Shown here one piece after another: positions 17,452-25,562 of a stretch of 64,000 nucleotides of DNA. Origin of the DNA: Halorubrum sp. DM2 (lineage in GTDB: Archaea > Halobacteriota > Halobacteria > Halobacteriales > Haloferacaceae). Under the pieces are notes generated by a model, which ran no database searches, was not told where the DNA came from, and saw only the letters and a program-made list of their open reading frames with translations. The stretch is from positions 124,001-188,000 of the forward strand of contig NZ_LR594487.1 of assembly GCF_901686465.1 (NCBI RefSeq), read 5' to 3'. The translations under genes and the position numbers were made by a program. Each line of letters begins with the position of its first letter. The first letter of the stretch is position 1.

Positions 17452-18642
17452 ATGACGGGGTGGATCGGTCTCGCGGCGGACCTCCAGAGCGCGCTCGCGG
17501 GCAACCTCGGACGGTTCGCCGCCTCGGTGGGGATCGTCGTCACCGTGCTGGCGGTGCGGTACCTCACGGGACGACTGAAGCGGCGGGACGAGGATCTCAC
17601 CTCCACCCAGCGGCTGCTGCTGTCGGCGGCGGTCGGCGTCGCCACCGCGCTGGGCGCGATCGCGCTGATCGCGGTGTGGGACCGGAGCGGCGCGCTCTTC
17701 GAGACCGCCCGGTCGGCGCTGAGCGCCGACCAGCTGTCGAACGTCGTCCTCGCCGTGATCCTGTTGGCGACCGCGTACGCGCTCACGGATTTCCTCGGCG
17801 GCGTCATCCGCGAGATCGGTACCGAGAGCGCGTCGATCTCCCAACATCAGCAGGAGGTGATCCTCCGGATCACGCAGCTGACCGTCTACACCGCGGCGCT
17901 GGTCTCCGTCGTCGGGCTGTTCACCGACAACGTCGGAAGCCTCCTCGTCGGCGCGGGGTTCCTCGGGATCGTGGTCGGGATGGCGGCGCGGCAGACGCTC
18001 GGCGCGATACTGGCCGGCTTCGTGTTGATGTTCTCTCGACCGTTCGAGGTCGGCGACTGGGTCGAGATCGGCGACCACGAGGGAACGGTGACGGAGATAT
18101 CGATCATGAGCACGCGGCTGCGCTCGTTCGACGGCGAGGTGATCACGATGCCGAACGATACCGTCCGGTCGGGGTCGATCGTCGACCGCTCGCGGCGGAA
18201 CCGCCTGCGGATCGAAGTCGAGGTCGGCGTCGACTACGACACCGACGTCGAGCGCGCGGCCGCGGTCGTCGAGGAGGCGGCCGCGGGCGTCGAGGACGTC
18301 GCCGAGATGCCCGAGCCGAACGCCGTGACGAAGCGGTTCGCGGACTCCGCGGTCGTGTTGGGGCTCCGCTACTGGATCCGCAACCCCAGCATGCGGAAGC
18401 GCTGGCGGACCCAGACGGCCGCCATGGGAGCGATGAAGGACGCGCTCGAAGCCGAGGGGATCGTCATCCCGTTCCCGCAGCAGACGCTCTCCGCCCGCTC
18501 GGACGACGCCTCCGGGCCGCAACTGGACGCGTCGGTCGAGGACCGGGCCGGGACGCGCGGCGAGTCCAGAGACGGGGGCGGGTCGCGAGACAGCGGCGGA
18601 TCGAGAGGTGGCGACGACGGGTCGGGTGAGTCCGAGCGATGA
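17452..18642 (+). CDS. MscS-family mechanosensitive ion channel
   Basis: 396 residues, one base after the ksgA stop. It relieves osmotic downshock by opening under membrane tension. Predicted membrane helices are at about 17-36, 58-78, 92-112 and 140-160. The pore helix TM3 is recognisable as LGIVVGMAARQTLGAILAGF (about 168-187), followed by the MscS beta domain (PFEVGDWVEIGDHEGTV) and the alpha/beta domain. The last 55 residues are a Ser/Gly/Asp-rich tail, probably disordered. The stop overlaps the next gene's start by four bases. Confidence 0.92.
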   Translation: MTGWIGLAADLQSALAGNLGRFAASVGIVVTVLAVRYLTGRLKRRDEDLTSTQRLLLSAAVGVATALGAIALIAVWDRSGALFETARSALSADQLSNVVLAVILLATAYALTDFLGGVIREIGTESASISQHQQEVILRITQLTVYTAALVSVVGLFTDNVGSLLVGAGFLGIVVGMAARQTLGAILAGFVLMFSRPFEVGDWVEIGDHEGTVTEISIMSTRLRSFDGEVITMPNDTVRSGSIVDRSRRNRLRIEVEVGVDYDTDVERAAAVVEEAAAGVEDVAEMPEPNAVTKRFADSAVVLGLRYWIRNPSMRKRWRTQTAAMGAMKDALEAEGIVIPFPQQTLSARSDDASGPQLDASVEDRAGTRGESRDGGGSRDSGGSRGGDDGSGESER

Positions 18643-19217
18643 CCGACGACCTCGCAGCGCGTCGCGGGGTCGACGACGCCGTCGTCTACCAGCCCGCCGA
18701 GGACTCCGGCCTGCTCGCGGAGGCGGCGCTCGCGGAGGCGCACGGACGCGTCCTAGAGGTGGGAACGGGGTCGGGATGGGTCGCCCAGCAGATCGCCGAG
18801 GAACGCGGCCTCGATACCGTCGGTAGCGACCTCAACCCCCACGCGGCGCGGCAGGCCCGCGAGCGCGGCGTCGAGGGGGTCGTCGCCGACCTCTGCTCGC
18901 CGTTCCGGGCCGACGCGTTCGACACGGTGTGTTTCAACCCCCCGTACCTCCCGACCGACCCGGACAACGAGTGGGACGATTGGATGGAACACGCGCTCTC
19001 AGGCGGCGAGTCGGGCCGCGCGCTCATCGAGCCGTTCCTCGACGACGTGGGCCGCGTGCTCGCGCCCGGCGGCGTGGTCCTGCTTCTGGTCTCCTCGCTC
19101 ACCGGCTACGACGAGGTACTGGCGCTGACCGAGGACGCCGGATTCGCGCCCGAGCCGGTCGTCGAGGAGTCGTTCCCGTTCGAGACGCTCACCGTGTTGG
19201 CGCTGCGACGAGAGTGA
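18639..19217 (+). CDS. HemK2/Mtq2-type N5-glutamine methyltransferase
   Basis: 192 residues. Archaeal HemK-family enzyme expected to methylate the glutamine of the GGQ motif in release factor aRF1. SAM-binding motif LEVGTGSGWVAQ (39-50), acidic SDLN (63-66) and the catalytic NPPY (100-103) are present. It lacks the N-terminal helical domain of bacterial PrmC, as usual for archaeal and eukaryotic Mtq2 proteins. It overlaps the mscS stop (ATGA), extending an apparent ksgA-mscS-hemK transcription unit. Confidence 0.92.
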   Translation: MTDDLAARRGVDDAVVYQPAEDSGLLAEAALAEAHGRVLEVGTGSGWVAQQIAEERGLDTVGSDLNPHAARQARERGVEGVVADLCSPFRADAFDTVCFNPPYLPTDPDNEWDDWMEHALSGGESGRALIEPFLDDVGRVLAPGGVVLLLVSSLTGYDEVLALTEDAGFAPEPVVEESFPFETLTVLALRRE

Positions 19218-19282
19218 GACGGCGTCGTCCGCCCGCGTCTCCACCCACTGTTTAATTACTGAGAAGCATAAGGTACATTAGA

Positions 19283-19292
19283 AAATATTATA
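19283..19292 (+). promoter_or_regulatory. TATA box for the methionine synthase operon
   Basis: AAATATTATA lies 25-34 bases before the ATG at 19317 in a strikingly A/T-rich 50-base stretch. No riboswitch-like fold is evident between box and start. Confidence 0.7.
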
Positions 19293-19316
19293 CGACGGCA
19301 TATCGAACGAACGGTG

Positions 19317-20333
19317 ATGACCGAACGAGTCGCGGCCACGCCGGGGTTGTACCCGCTCCCGGACTGGGCGAAAGAGACGCTCTCGGACCTGAAGGGCCAC
19401 CAGAAGGGGGACCTCCTGAGCGGCGACGAGAGCGAGGCGATAGTCGGGGAGTACGCCGAGGTGCGCGCCGAGTACGTCGACGACCAGCTCGACGCCGGCC
19501 TGGATCTGGTCTCCGAGGGGCAGGGGCGCTGGGACGACATGATCGCGCACCCGCTCACGGTTCACGACGCCGTCGAGACCGGCGGGATCGTGCGGTACTA
19601 CGACAACAACAACTTCTACCGCGACCCGCGGGTCGTCGACGACCTCGGCTTCTCGGGCGACGTGGCGCGCGAGCTGGAGCGGGCGAGCGACCTGCTCGCC
19701 GACGCCGACGGCGCTGCGGACGCGCCGCTCGCCGCCACGCTCCCCGGCCCGTACTCGCTCGCGGAGCTGGCGACCGACGACCACTACGGCGACGAGGCCG
19801 AGTTCCAGGCCGCGATCGCCGAGTTCCTCGCCGGGGAAGTCGAAGCGTTCCCGGCCCACGAGACGCTGTTCCTGCTGGAGCCGTCGCTGGTGACGACTCC
19901 GCCCGCGGAGGGCGAGGAGTCGACGGCGACCGACGCGATCGCGACCGTCGCCGACGCGACCGACGCCGACGTGGTCGTCCAGACCGCCTACGGCGCGCTC
20001 GGCGAGAAGCTGTACGCCCACCTCGTCGACGAGGCGGGTGCGGACGCGCTCGGACTCGATCTGGTCGCCGGCGACCGCGACGACACCGTCTACAACGTTC
20101 AGGAGTTCGGCGCGACCGACTCGCTCGCCCTCGGCCTCGTCGACGGGCAGAACACGCTCGTCGAGGAGCCGGAGACGATCGCGGAGCGCGTCGAGTGGTT
20201 CGAGTCGCAGATCCCGAACGAGGCGTTCGACCGGACCTACCTGACGCCGAACACCGAACTGTTCTACCTGCCGACCAACAAGTACCGCGCGAAGCTGAAC
20301 ACGCTCGCCGCCGCCACGGAGGTGCTCGACTGA
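19317..20333 (+). CDS. MetE/UROD-like protein, non-catalytic-looking partner of methionine synthase
   Basis: 338 residues, UROD/MetE-like TIM barrel. Haloarchaea commonly carry two adjacent genes both named cobalamin-independent methionine synthase; this is the first. The barrel strands are recognisable (LVSEGQGRWDDM, ATLPGPYSLAEL, FLLEPSLVTTPP, YLTPNTELFYLP). I cannot find the HxC...E...C zinc site needed to activate homocysteine, which the downstream protein does have. It may bind the methyl donor or complex with the second protein. Start: ATG 19317, with a GTG one codon earlier possible. The stop overlaps the next start (TGATG). Confidence 0.82.
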   Translation: MTERVAATPGLYPLPDWAKETLSDLKGHQKGDLLSGDESEAIVGEYAEVRAEYVDDQLDAGLDLVSEGQGRWDDMIAHPLTVHDAVETGGIVRYYDNNNFYRDPRVVDDLGFSGDVARELERASDLLADADGAADAPLAATLPGPYSLAELATDDHYGDEAEFQAAIAEFLAGEVEAFPAHETLFLLEPSLVTTPPAEGEESTATDAIATVADATDADVVVQTAYGALGEKLYAHLVDEAGADALGLDLVAGDRDDTVYNVQEFGATDSLALGLVDGQNTLVEEPETIAERVEWFESQIPNEAFDRTYLTPNTELFYLPTNKYRAKLNTLAAATEVLD

Positions 20334-21406
20334 TGGCCCGAAACCCCGCCGCCAACCGCGACCAGTTCCGCCCCGACGACCATCCGAACGACACGTTCCT
20401 GCTCTCGACGGTCGTCGGCTCGTACCCGAAGCCGAAGTGGCTCAACCGCGCGGACGAACTCGTCGACGACCCGGACTCGAAGTTCGACGATTCGGACCTC
20501 GAAGAGGCCCACGACGACGCCTGTCGGCTCATCACGCACGAGCACGAGCGCGCCGGGCTCGACACGGTCGTCGACGGCGAGATGCGCCGCAACGAGATGG
20601 TGGAGTTCTTCGCCGACCGCATCGACGGCTACGAGTTCAACGGCCCCGTGAAGGTGTGGGGCCACAACTACTTCGACAAGCCGTCGGTCGTCGAGGAGGT
20701 CGAGTACGACGAGCCGTGGCTGGTCGACGAGTTTGAGTTCACGTCCTCGGTCGCCGAGCGCCCCGTCAAGGTCCCGATCACCGGCCCGTACACCCTCGGA
20801 TTCTGGGCGTTCAACGAGGCGTACCCCTCCACCGAGGAGCTCGTGTACGACCTCGCGGACCTCGTCAACGAGGAGGTTGAGAAGCTGGTCGAGGCCGGCG
20901 CGCGCTACATCCAGATCGACGAGCCGGCGCTGGCGACGACGCCGGAGGACCACGCCATCGTCGGCGAGGCGCTCGAACGGATCGCCGCCGGCATCCCGGA
21001 GGAGGTCCGGATCGGCCTCCACGTCTGTTACGGCGACTACTCGCGGGTGTACCCCGAGGTCAACGACTACCCGATCGACGAGTTCGACATCGAGCTCTCG
21101 AACGGCGACTACGAGCAGATTCCCGTCCTCGAAGAGCCCGAACTCGAACCGGACCTCGCGCTCGGCGTCGTCGACGCCCACACCGCCGAGGTGGAGTCGG
21201 TCGAGGAGATCAAACGGAACATCCGGCAGGGCCTCCGCGTCGTCCCGCCGGAGAAGCTCACGATCTCGCCCGACTGTGGGCTGAAGCTCCTCCCGCGCGA
21301 GATCGCGTACGGCAAGACCGAGAACATGGTGACCGCGGTCCGCGAGGTCGAGACCGAGATCGACGCCGGTGAGATCGACCTCGACAACCCGCTCGCCGAC
21401 GACTGA
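20333..21406 (+). CDS. metE: Methionine synthase, cobalamin-independent (MetE catalytic type)
   Basis: 357 residues, equivalent to the C-terminal half of bacterial MetE. Transfers a methyl group to homocysteine; the donor in haloarchaea is presumably a folate- or pterin-linked methyl. The zinc site is complete: His230 and Cys232 in GLHVCYGDY, Glu254 in DIELS and Cys315 in SPDCGLK. Asp196 in QIDEPAL is the homocysteine-amine binder. The N-terminal TVVGSYPKPKWL is the family's substrate loop. Coupled to the upstream UROD-like gene by a one-base overlap. Confidence 0.93.
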   Translation: MARNPAANRDQFRPDDHPNDTFLLSTVVGSYPKPKWLNRADELVDDPDSKFDDSDLEEAHDDACRLITHEHERAGLDTVVDGEMRRNEMVEFFADRIDGYEFNGPVKVWGHNYFDKPSVVEEVEYDEPWLVDEFEFTSSVAERPVKVPITGPYTLGFWAFNEAYPSTEELVYDLADLVNEEVEKLVEAGARYIQIDEPALATTPEDHAIVGEALERIAAGIPEEVRIGLHVCYGDYSRVYPEVNDYPIDEFDIELSNGDYEQIPVLEEPELEPDLALGVVDAHTAEVESVEEIKRNIRQGLRVVPPEKLTISPDCGLKLLPREIAYGKTENMVTAVREVETEIDAGEIDLDNPLADD

Positions 21407-21472
21407 GGCGATCCTGCTGCCGTTTTATTTTCATTCTATCTCACTCTGAGACAGCCGTTGGAGGGTGCTTGC

Positions 21473-21658
21473 TCATGACTCGGAGGTAACGAACAGGGTG
21501 GCAAGTGAGAGTCCTATAGAGACCGCCATGAGTGGCTCCCAAGCTCCAGTCTGTCCCGTGTAGTAGGCGGCTGCAATAGCGCCGACACACCCGAGCGCAT
21601 ACACACTTACTTCAACATCTTCTTCAACAACGACCTTCGGAACTGAATTTTCGGCCAT
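21473..21658 (-). CDS. Small membrane protein, unknown; low G+C
   Basis: 61 residues with two hydrophobic segments (about 18-35 and 42-57). Base composition is near 50% G+C, well below its surroundings. On its own strand, TATA-like ATTTATAATC lies about 30 bases before the ATG, so it could be expressed. The IS6-family element has inserted about 45 bases upstream of its start. No family recognised. Confidence 0.5.
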   Translation of the reverse strand: MAENSVPKVVVEEDVEVSVYALGCVGAIAAAYYTGQTGAWEPLMAVSIGLSLATLFVTSES

Positions 21659-21699
21659 TGATCACGAGCTATCGTGTCAGATTATAAATATTGTGTTCG

Positions 21700-21707
21700 C
21701 AAAGAGG
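21700..21707. repeat. Target site duplication, left
   Basis: CAAAGAGG, repeated exactly at 22405-22412 on the other side of the IS element. Eight bases is the expected duplication for the IS6 family. Confidence 0.85.
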
Positions 21708-22404
21708 GGTAGTGTTCAGATAAGCTGATTCCATGCGAAGGCGAAGGATCTGAGCCACTCGTTTGCTGTTTCTGCTTCGGCGTTGCTGAAACAGTTTGAG
21801 AAACTGGTAGTTCTGCGTTTTACCTCACGAAAAACACGTTCGACGCTGTTCCGATTTCCATGTCGTTCGTATCTAAAATCGAGGCCGTGTTTGCGACAGG
21901 CTCGCTGAAGTGGAGCCGCGCCATCAACGAGAAAGATCGCGTCATCTACATCGTGTTTTTCGCGAAGTTCCGCGAAAAACCGATCTGCGATCGCGTTATT
22001 TCTCGTCGGCTCAAGCCGTGTGTGTAGTAAATCGTTCGAATCAGGGTCGACAGCAGCGTACAGCCAATATTGTTCATTATCGAGTTGAATCACTGTCTCA
22101 TCAACCGCGACGTGATTCGGGCTCCGGCCAGTTTCTGGCTGTAGATCGGCTTTGTGAACCCAATTATGAACGGTCGATCGAACTCGATCAACACCGAATA
22201 CCTCAAGAAACGAAACAGTATTCGAAAGCGATAGTCCAGACAAATGGAGCTGAATACTGAGCTTCATCAACAGCCTCGGTGTTGCTTCTCGCTCCACAAA
22301 CTCTAAGTTGATCTCGTCTAAACAGCCGCTGAGGCGGTCGTTTTTTGGCATAGAACACTTTGAAAACGCACCGCCTCACTTTCAAACCTTATCTGAACAC
22401 CGCC
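21708..22404 (-). mobile_element. Intact IS6-family insertion sequence, 697 bp
   Basis: The element is bounded by 17-base terminal inverted repeats: left GGTAGTGTTCAGATAAG (21708-21724), right its complement at 22388-22404, matching at 15 of 17 positions with the inner GTGTTCAGATAAG (13 bases) perfect. It is flanked by the 8-bp direct repeat CAAAGAGG. One transposase gene fills it. Intact ends, open frame and identical target duplications argue for recent transposition. The element is about 48% G+C, far below the host. It lies between metE with the small membrane gene and a TIM-barrel gene, without disrupting either. Confidence 0.9.
21716..22351 (-). CDS. IS6-family DDE transposase
   Basis: 211 residues, typical for haloarchaeal IS6-type transposases. 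An N-terminal helix-turn-helix region (LSGLSLSNTVSFLEVFGVDRV, 38-57 region) precedes the catalytic core: Asp84 in VAVDETVI, Asp143 in LVDGA, and the Glu in SVERVFREVKRR (Glu171 or Glu176). The ending AFAWNQLI is followed by a stop lying inside the left terminal repeat. The frame is intact with no frameshift, so the enzyme is probably active. Confidence 0.92.
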   Translation of the reverse strand: MPKNDRLSGCLDEINLEFVEREATPRLLMKLSIQLHLSGLSLSNTVSFLEVFGVDRVRSTVHNWVHKADLQPETGRSPNHVAVDETVIQLDNEQYWLYAAVDPDSNDLLHTRLEPTRNNAIADRFFAELREKHDVDDAIFLVDGAAPLQRACRKHGLDFRYERHGNRNSVERVFREVKRRTTSFSNCFSNAEAETANEWLRSFAFAWNQLI

Positions 22405-22412
22405 CAAAGAGG
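22405..22412. repeat. Target site duplication, right
   Basis: CAAAGAGG, identical to 21700-21707. Removing 21708-22412 would restore the presumed empty site. Confidence 0.85.
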
Positions 22413-22499
22413 TATGATAACTTCTTATCCTGTACTGAACGACCGGGATCTCAAAACAGTCACTCGGATCATGGCAGGGTCGCCACTCCAGCGACGCCA

Positions 22500-22507
22500 T
22501 TTATAAG
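22500..22507 (+). promoter_or_regulatory. TATA box for the TIM-barrel gene
   Basis: TTTATAAG lies 24-31 bases before the ATG at 22531, giving a leaderless message. The IS element ends 96 bases upstream and has not disturbed this promoter. Confidence 0.65.
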
Positions 22508-22530
22508 GCCACACCGAACCCACCGCCGCC

Positions 22531-23280
22531 ATGGATATCGGTCTCACCGTCGGCGACGACCTCGACCGACTCGCGGCGTCGCCGGCGCGGTTCGAGTTCT
22601 GCGAGCTCGGGATCGGCGAGCCGACGCTCGTGCCCGGCGAGATTGACCCCGACCGACTGGGCGACGCGCTCGACGGCCGCGACCTGCTCGTCCACCTCCC
22701 GTACGGCCAGCGGCTGGCGACGTACGTCCCCGAGGTCAACGACGCCATCGTCGACTACCAGCGTCGACTCCTGAACGCGGCCGGCGACCTCGGCGCGGAG
22801 AAGGCGGTCCTCCACGCCACCTCCGCCGACCGCGACGACGTAGCGTTTCGGGAGACGGCCGCCGAGCAGCTCCGTCGGGTCGCCGACGCCGGCCGCGAGG
22901 CGGGCGTCGAGGTCGTCGTCGAGAACGTCGGCCACCAGCACGCGGGGCTCCAGCTCTCCGTCCTCGGCGACCTCGCTCGGGAGACGGACTCCCCGATCTG
23001 TTTCGACCTCGGCCACGCGTACATGGAGGAGGGAAACAAGGCGATACAGCGGTTCCTCCGGAGCCACGGCGACCGGATCTCCCACCTCCATTGCCATGAC
23101 GTGCGCCGCCGCGGCGACACGCACCTCCCCGTGGGGGCCGGCGAGGTCGACTACGAACTCGTCGCGTCCGAGCTCTCCGGCTTCGACGGGACGGTCGCGC
23201 TGGAGGTGTTCACCGACGACGAGACGCTGCTCATCGATTCGGCCGAGCGCGTCGCCGATCGGCTCGGTGCGTCCTTCTGA
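22531..23280 (+). CDS. Sugar phosphate isomerase/epimerase-like TIM barrel (AP endonuclease 2 family)
   Basis: 249 residues of the xylose isomerase-like/AP endonuclease 2 superfamily. The metal-binding pattern is visible: Glu in VVVENVG, Asp-x-x-His in CFDLGHAYM, the HLHCHD histidines, and a final Glu in VALEVF. Such proteins isomerise or epimerise sugars or ketoacids, or act as endonuclease IV; the short length and lack of endonuclease IV signatures favour a sugar enzyme. The substrate is unknown, and the neighbours do not help. Confidence 0.8.
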   Translation: MDIGLTVGDDLDRLAASPARFEFCELGIGEPTLVPGEIDPDRLGDALDGRDLLVHLPYGQRLATYVPEVNDAIVDYQRRLLNAAGDLGAEKAVLHATSADRDDVAFRETAAEQLRRVADAGREAGVEVVVENVGHQHAGLQLSVLGDLARETDSPICFDLGHAYMEEGNKAIQRFLRSHGDRISHLHCHDVRRRGDTHLPVGAGEVDYELVASELSGFDGTVALEVFTDDETLLIDSAERVADRLGASF

Positions 23281-23289
23281 GACCGCGAC

Positions 23290-24174
23290 TCAGTTCGCCG
23301 GGTCGTCGGGGCGCTCGTCGTCCGCGTCGTCCGAGCCGTCCGCCTCGTCGCCCGATCTCCCGTCGTCTCCCGCCGAATCGTCGTCCGCTGCCGCGTCCTC
23401 GTCCGCTTGCGCGTTCTCGTCTGCCACCGGTCCATCGGCCGCGTCCGCGGCCGCGGTCCGGTCCTCGTCGAACTGCCGCTTGATCGACTCCAACTCGGAC
23501 TCGACGTCGACCTCCGGGGCGTCGTCTTCGTCCTCGTCATCGAGGCTGCCGCCCGCTTCGTCGTCTCCCTCTCCGGGCTCGGTCACGTCGATCCGGACCG
23601 GACTCCCGTCGGCGTCGGTTCGTCGGTCCGCCTCGTCCTGCTCTCCGTCGTCCCGGCCTCGGTTCCGGTCGCGGTCGCGTCCGGTCCGTCGGTCTCGCGC
23701 CGAATCCGCCTCTCGCCGTCCCTCGTCGATCCGGGCTTCGATCTCCGCGGTGAGGTCGCGGGCGTCGGCGATGATCGAGCGCGAGGCGGCCTCCTCGGGA
23801 AGGTCCGCCTCCGAGAGCGCGGTCCGAAGCTCCGAGAGCGACCGCGAGAGGCCGGCGCTCGCGCCGTCGCGGACGTCCGCGAGGCGGTCGCTCGCTCCCT
23901 CCGTCCCCTCGGCGACGCTCCGCCCGGGGTCGGCGAGCCGGAGGGTGCCCTGGAGCAGTTCGAGCGACTTGATCGTCGTCTCCAGCAGCGCGATGAGCGT
24001 CGGGATGGTGTACTGCTCGGTGAACCGGACCAGCTCTGAGAGCCGGGGCGGCCGCGGGGGACCGCGGCGGTCGCGCTCGGTCTCCCGGAGGTCGGCCCGG
24101 AGTTCGCCCAACACGTCCTCCAGCTCGTCGAGCCGCTCCTCGAGGCCGTCGTCGCGCGGGTCGCGGGAACTCAT
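23290..24174 (-). CDS. Conserved haloarchaeal protein, coiled-coil plus acidic disordered tail
   Basis: 294 residues. The first 45 residues are a charged coiled coil (ERLDELEDVLGELRADLRE). A central region (50-150) has helices including a hydrophobic TIPTLIALLETTIKSLELLQGTL stretch that could touch membrane or pack in a bundle. The last 130 residues are almost pure Asp/Glu/Ala/Arg and should be disordered. No enzyme motif. Start ATG 24174 is chosen because residues before it in the open frame are Arg-rich out-of-family sequence. Function unknown. Confidence 0.7.
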   Translation of the reverse strand: MSSRDPRDDGLEERLDELEDVLGELRADLRETERDRRGPPRPPRLSELVRFTEQYTIPTLIALLETTIKSLELLQGTLRLADPGRSVAEGTEGASDRLADVRDGASAGLSRSLSELRTALSEADLPEEAASRSIIADARDLTAEIEARIDEGRREADSARDRRTGRDRDRNRGRDDGEQDEADRRTDADGSPVRIDVTEPGEGDDEAGGSLDDEDEDDAPEVDVESELESIKRQFDEDRTAAADAADGPVADENAQADEDAAADDDSAGDDGRSGDEADGSDDADDERPDDPAN

Positions 24175-24223
24175 ACCGCGCCGTAGGCGGTCCGCGGATA
24201 AAAAGCCCGGCAGCGAGGGCGGC

Positions 24224-25492
24224 TCAGAACCCCTCGCGCAGGTGGGTCGTCCGCGGCGGGAACAGCGCGCGGAGGTCGTCCGCGACCCCGTCGCCTCCAG
24301 CCGCCTCGTCGACCGAGAGCCCACCGCCCCGGATCACCTCGTCGACCGACCGATACCCGACGTACAGCTGCGAGAGCGCACCGATGTCGACCGCGGCGTC
24401 CGCGATCCCGCGCTCCGCGTCAGTGTCGCTCCCACACTCCGCGTCGGCGGTCTCGTCGTCCACCGGCCCGACCGTCACCGTCCCGTCCGCGGCGGCGACC
24501 CGGTAGGTCCGGTCGTTCCAGTCGGCGAGGGGGTCGTTCACCGAGAGCGAGAACGCGCCCTCGACCGCCGGATCGGGGGAGAGTACACCGAGCGCGGCGG
24601 CGACGTCGACGAGCCGGACCATCGGTCCGGTACGGAGTTCGCAGTCGATGGCCCGGGGGTCGTCGACGAGATCGAGCAGGGGGGAGTCCGGCGGCGCGCG
24701 CACCCGGACCTCGTCGACCTGCGAGTCGTGATTCCGGAAGAAGCGCAGCAGTTGGAACCACGCCTCGTCGTCCGCGACGGCGACGTCGGTGACGCGCAGC
24801 GCCGGGTCGTCCACGTCCGGCTCGTCGTGGAAGCTGTACGCGCAGACGGCCCGGAGGTCGCCGTCCCGCTCCCACCCGTAGACGAACGGGTCGGTCTTCC
24901 ACCCCTGAAGGGTCCGCTCGCGCCACCACTCCTCGGTCCAGTCCATCGTCAGGTCGTAGCGGTCCGCCATCGACGCGAGGACGGGCTTCACGGCCGCGTA
25001 GTCGTCCTCGTCGAGTCGGCGGAAGGCCCCCGCCTCGTCGCCCGCGGTCGCGACCAAGTCGTCGACGAACCCCAACTCGGCCGGCGGCGCGGTCAGGCGG
25101 CGGTAGCGGCTCGCGGTCGCCCAGCCGAAGCCGGCGTAGAACGGGTACTCGAAGGGCCACAGCGTCGAGACGGACACGCCGCGCTCGCGGTATTCCGCCA
25201 GCGACTCCCGGAGCATCCGGCCGACGTTCCCCCGCCGGCGGCGCTCCGGCGGGGACGCGACCGCGGAGAGGCCGGCGACCTCGCGGTCGTCGCCGCGGAT
25301 CCGCAGCGAGAAGTAGTGGTGCGCGCAGACCGCGACCGGTTCGTCGCCGTCGAACAGGCCCCGCCTGTCGGCGATGGTGTCGTGGTCGTCGGCCTCCTCC
25401 GGGTCGTACGGTCCCGTCTCGGGCGAGAACGCGTACCGCATGAACGCGGCGAACTCGTCGCCGCGCTCGTCGGGGAACGGTCGGTACTCCAT
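24224..25492 (-). CDS. GNAT N-acetyltransferase, Eis-like with C-terminal SCP2-type domain
   Basis: 422 residues. The N-terminal GNAT fold includes the acetyl-CoA loop PPERRRRGNVGRML (about 80-93) and the Eis-like LWPFEYPFYAGFGW. A second GNAT-like half and a C-terminal sterol-carrier-like domain (about 300-400, FSLSVNDPLADWND) complete the three-part Eis architecture. Bacterial Eis acetylates aminoglycosides and protein lysines; here the substrate is unknown. Length matches Eis proteins (about 400). Start ATG 25492 sits before EYRPFPDERGDEF, the natural N-terminus. Confidence 0.85.
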   Translation of the reverse strand: MEYRPFPDERGDEFAAFMRYAFSPETGPYDPEEADDHDTIADRRGLFDGDEPVAVCAHHYFSLRIRGDDREVAGLSAVASPPERRRRGNVGRMLRESLAEYRERGVSVSTLWPFEYPFYAGFGWATASRYRRLTAPPAELGFVDDLVATAGDEAGAFRRLDEDDYAAVKPVLASMADRYDLTMDWTEEWWRERTLQGWKTDPFVYGWERDGDLRAVCAYSFHDEPDVDDPALRVTDVAVADDEAWFQLLRFFRNHDSQVDEVRVRAPPDSPLLDLVDDPRAIDCELRTGPMVRLVDVAAALGVLSPDPAVEGAFSLSVNDPLADWNDRTYRVAAADGTVTVGPVDDETADAECGSDTDAERGIADAAVDIGALSQLYVGYRSVDEVIRGGGLSVDEAAGGDGVADDLRALFPPRTTHLREGF

Positions 25493-25562
25493 ACCCGGTC
25501 GGTTCGGGGAAGCCGAATAAGTCTTCTCGAAGCGTGCGAGGGGTTCCCGTTCTCGGCCCGTC

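Noticed and set aside
19218..19316. Possible SAM or cobalamin riboswitch before the methionine synthase genes
   Set aside because: The TATA box at 19283-19292 implies a leaderless transcript, leaving no leader to fold.
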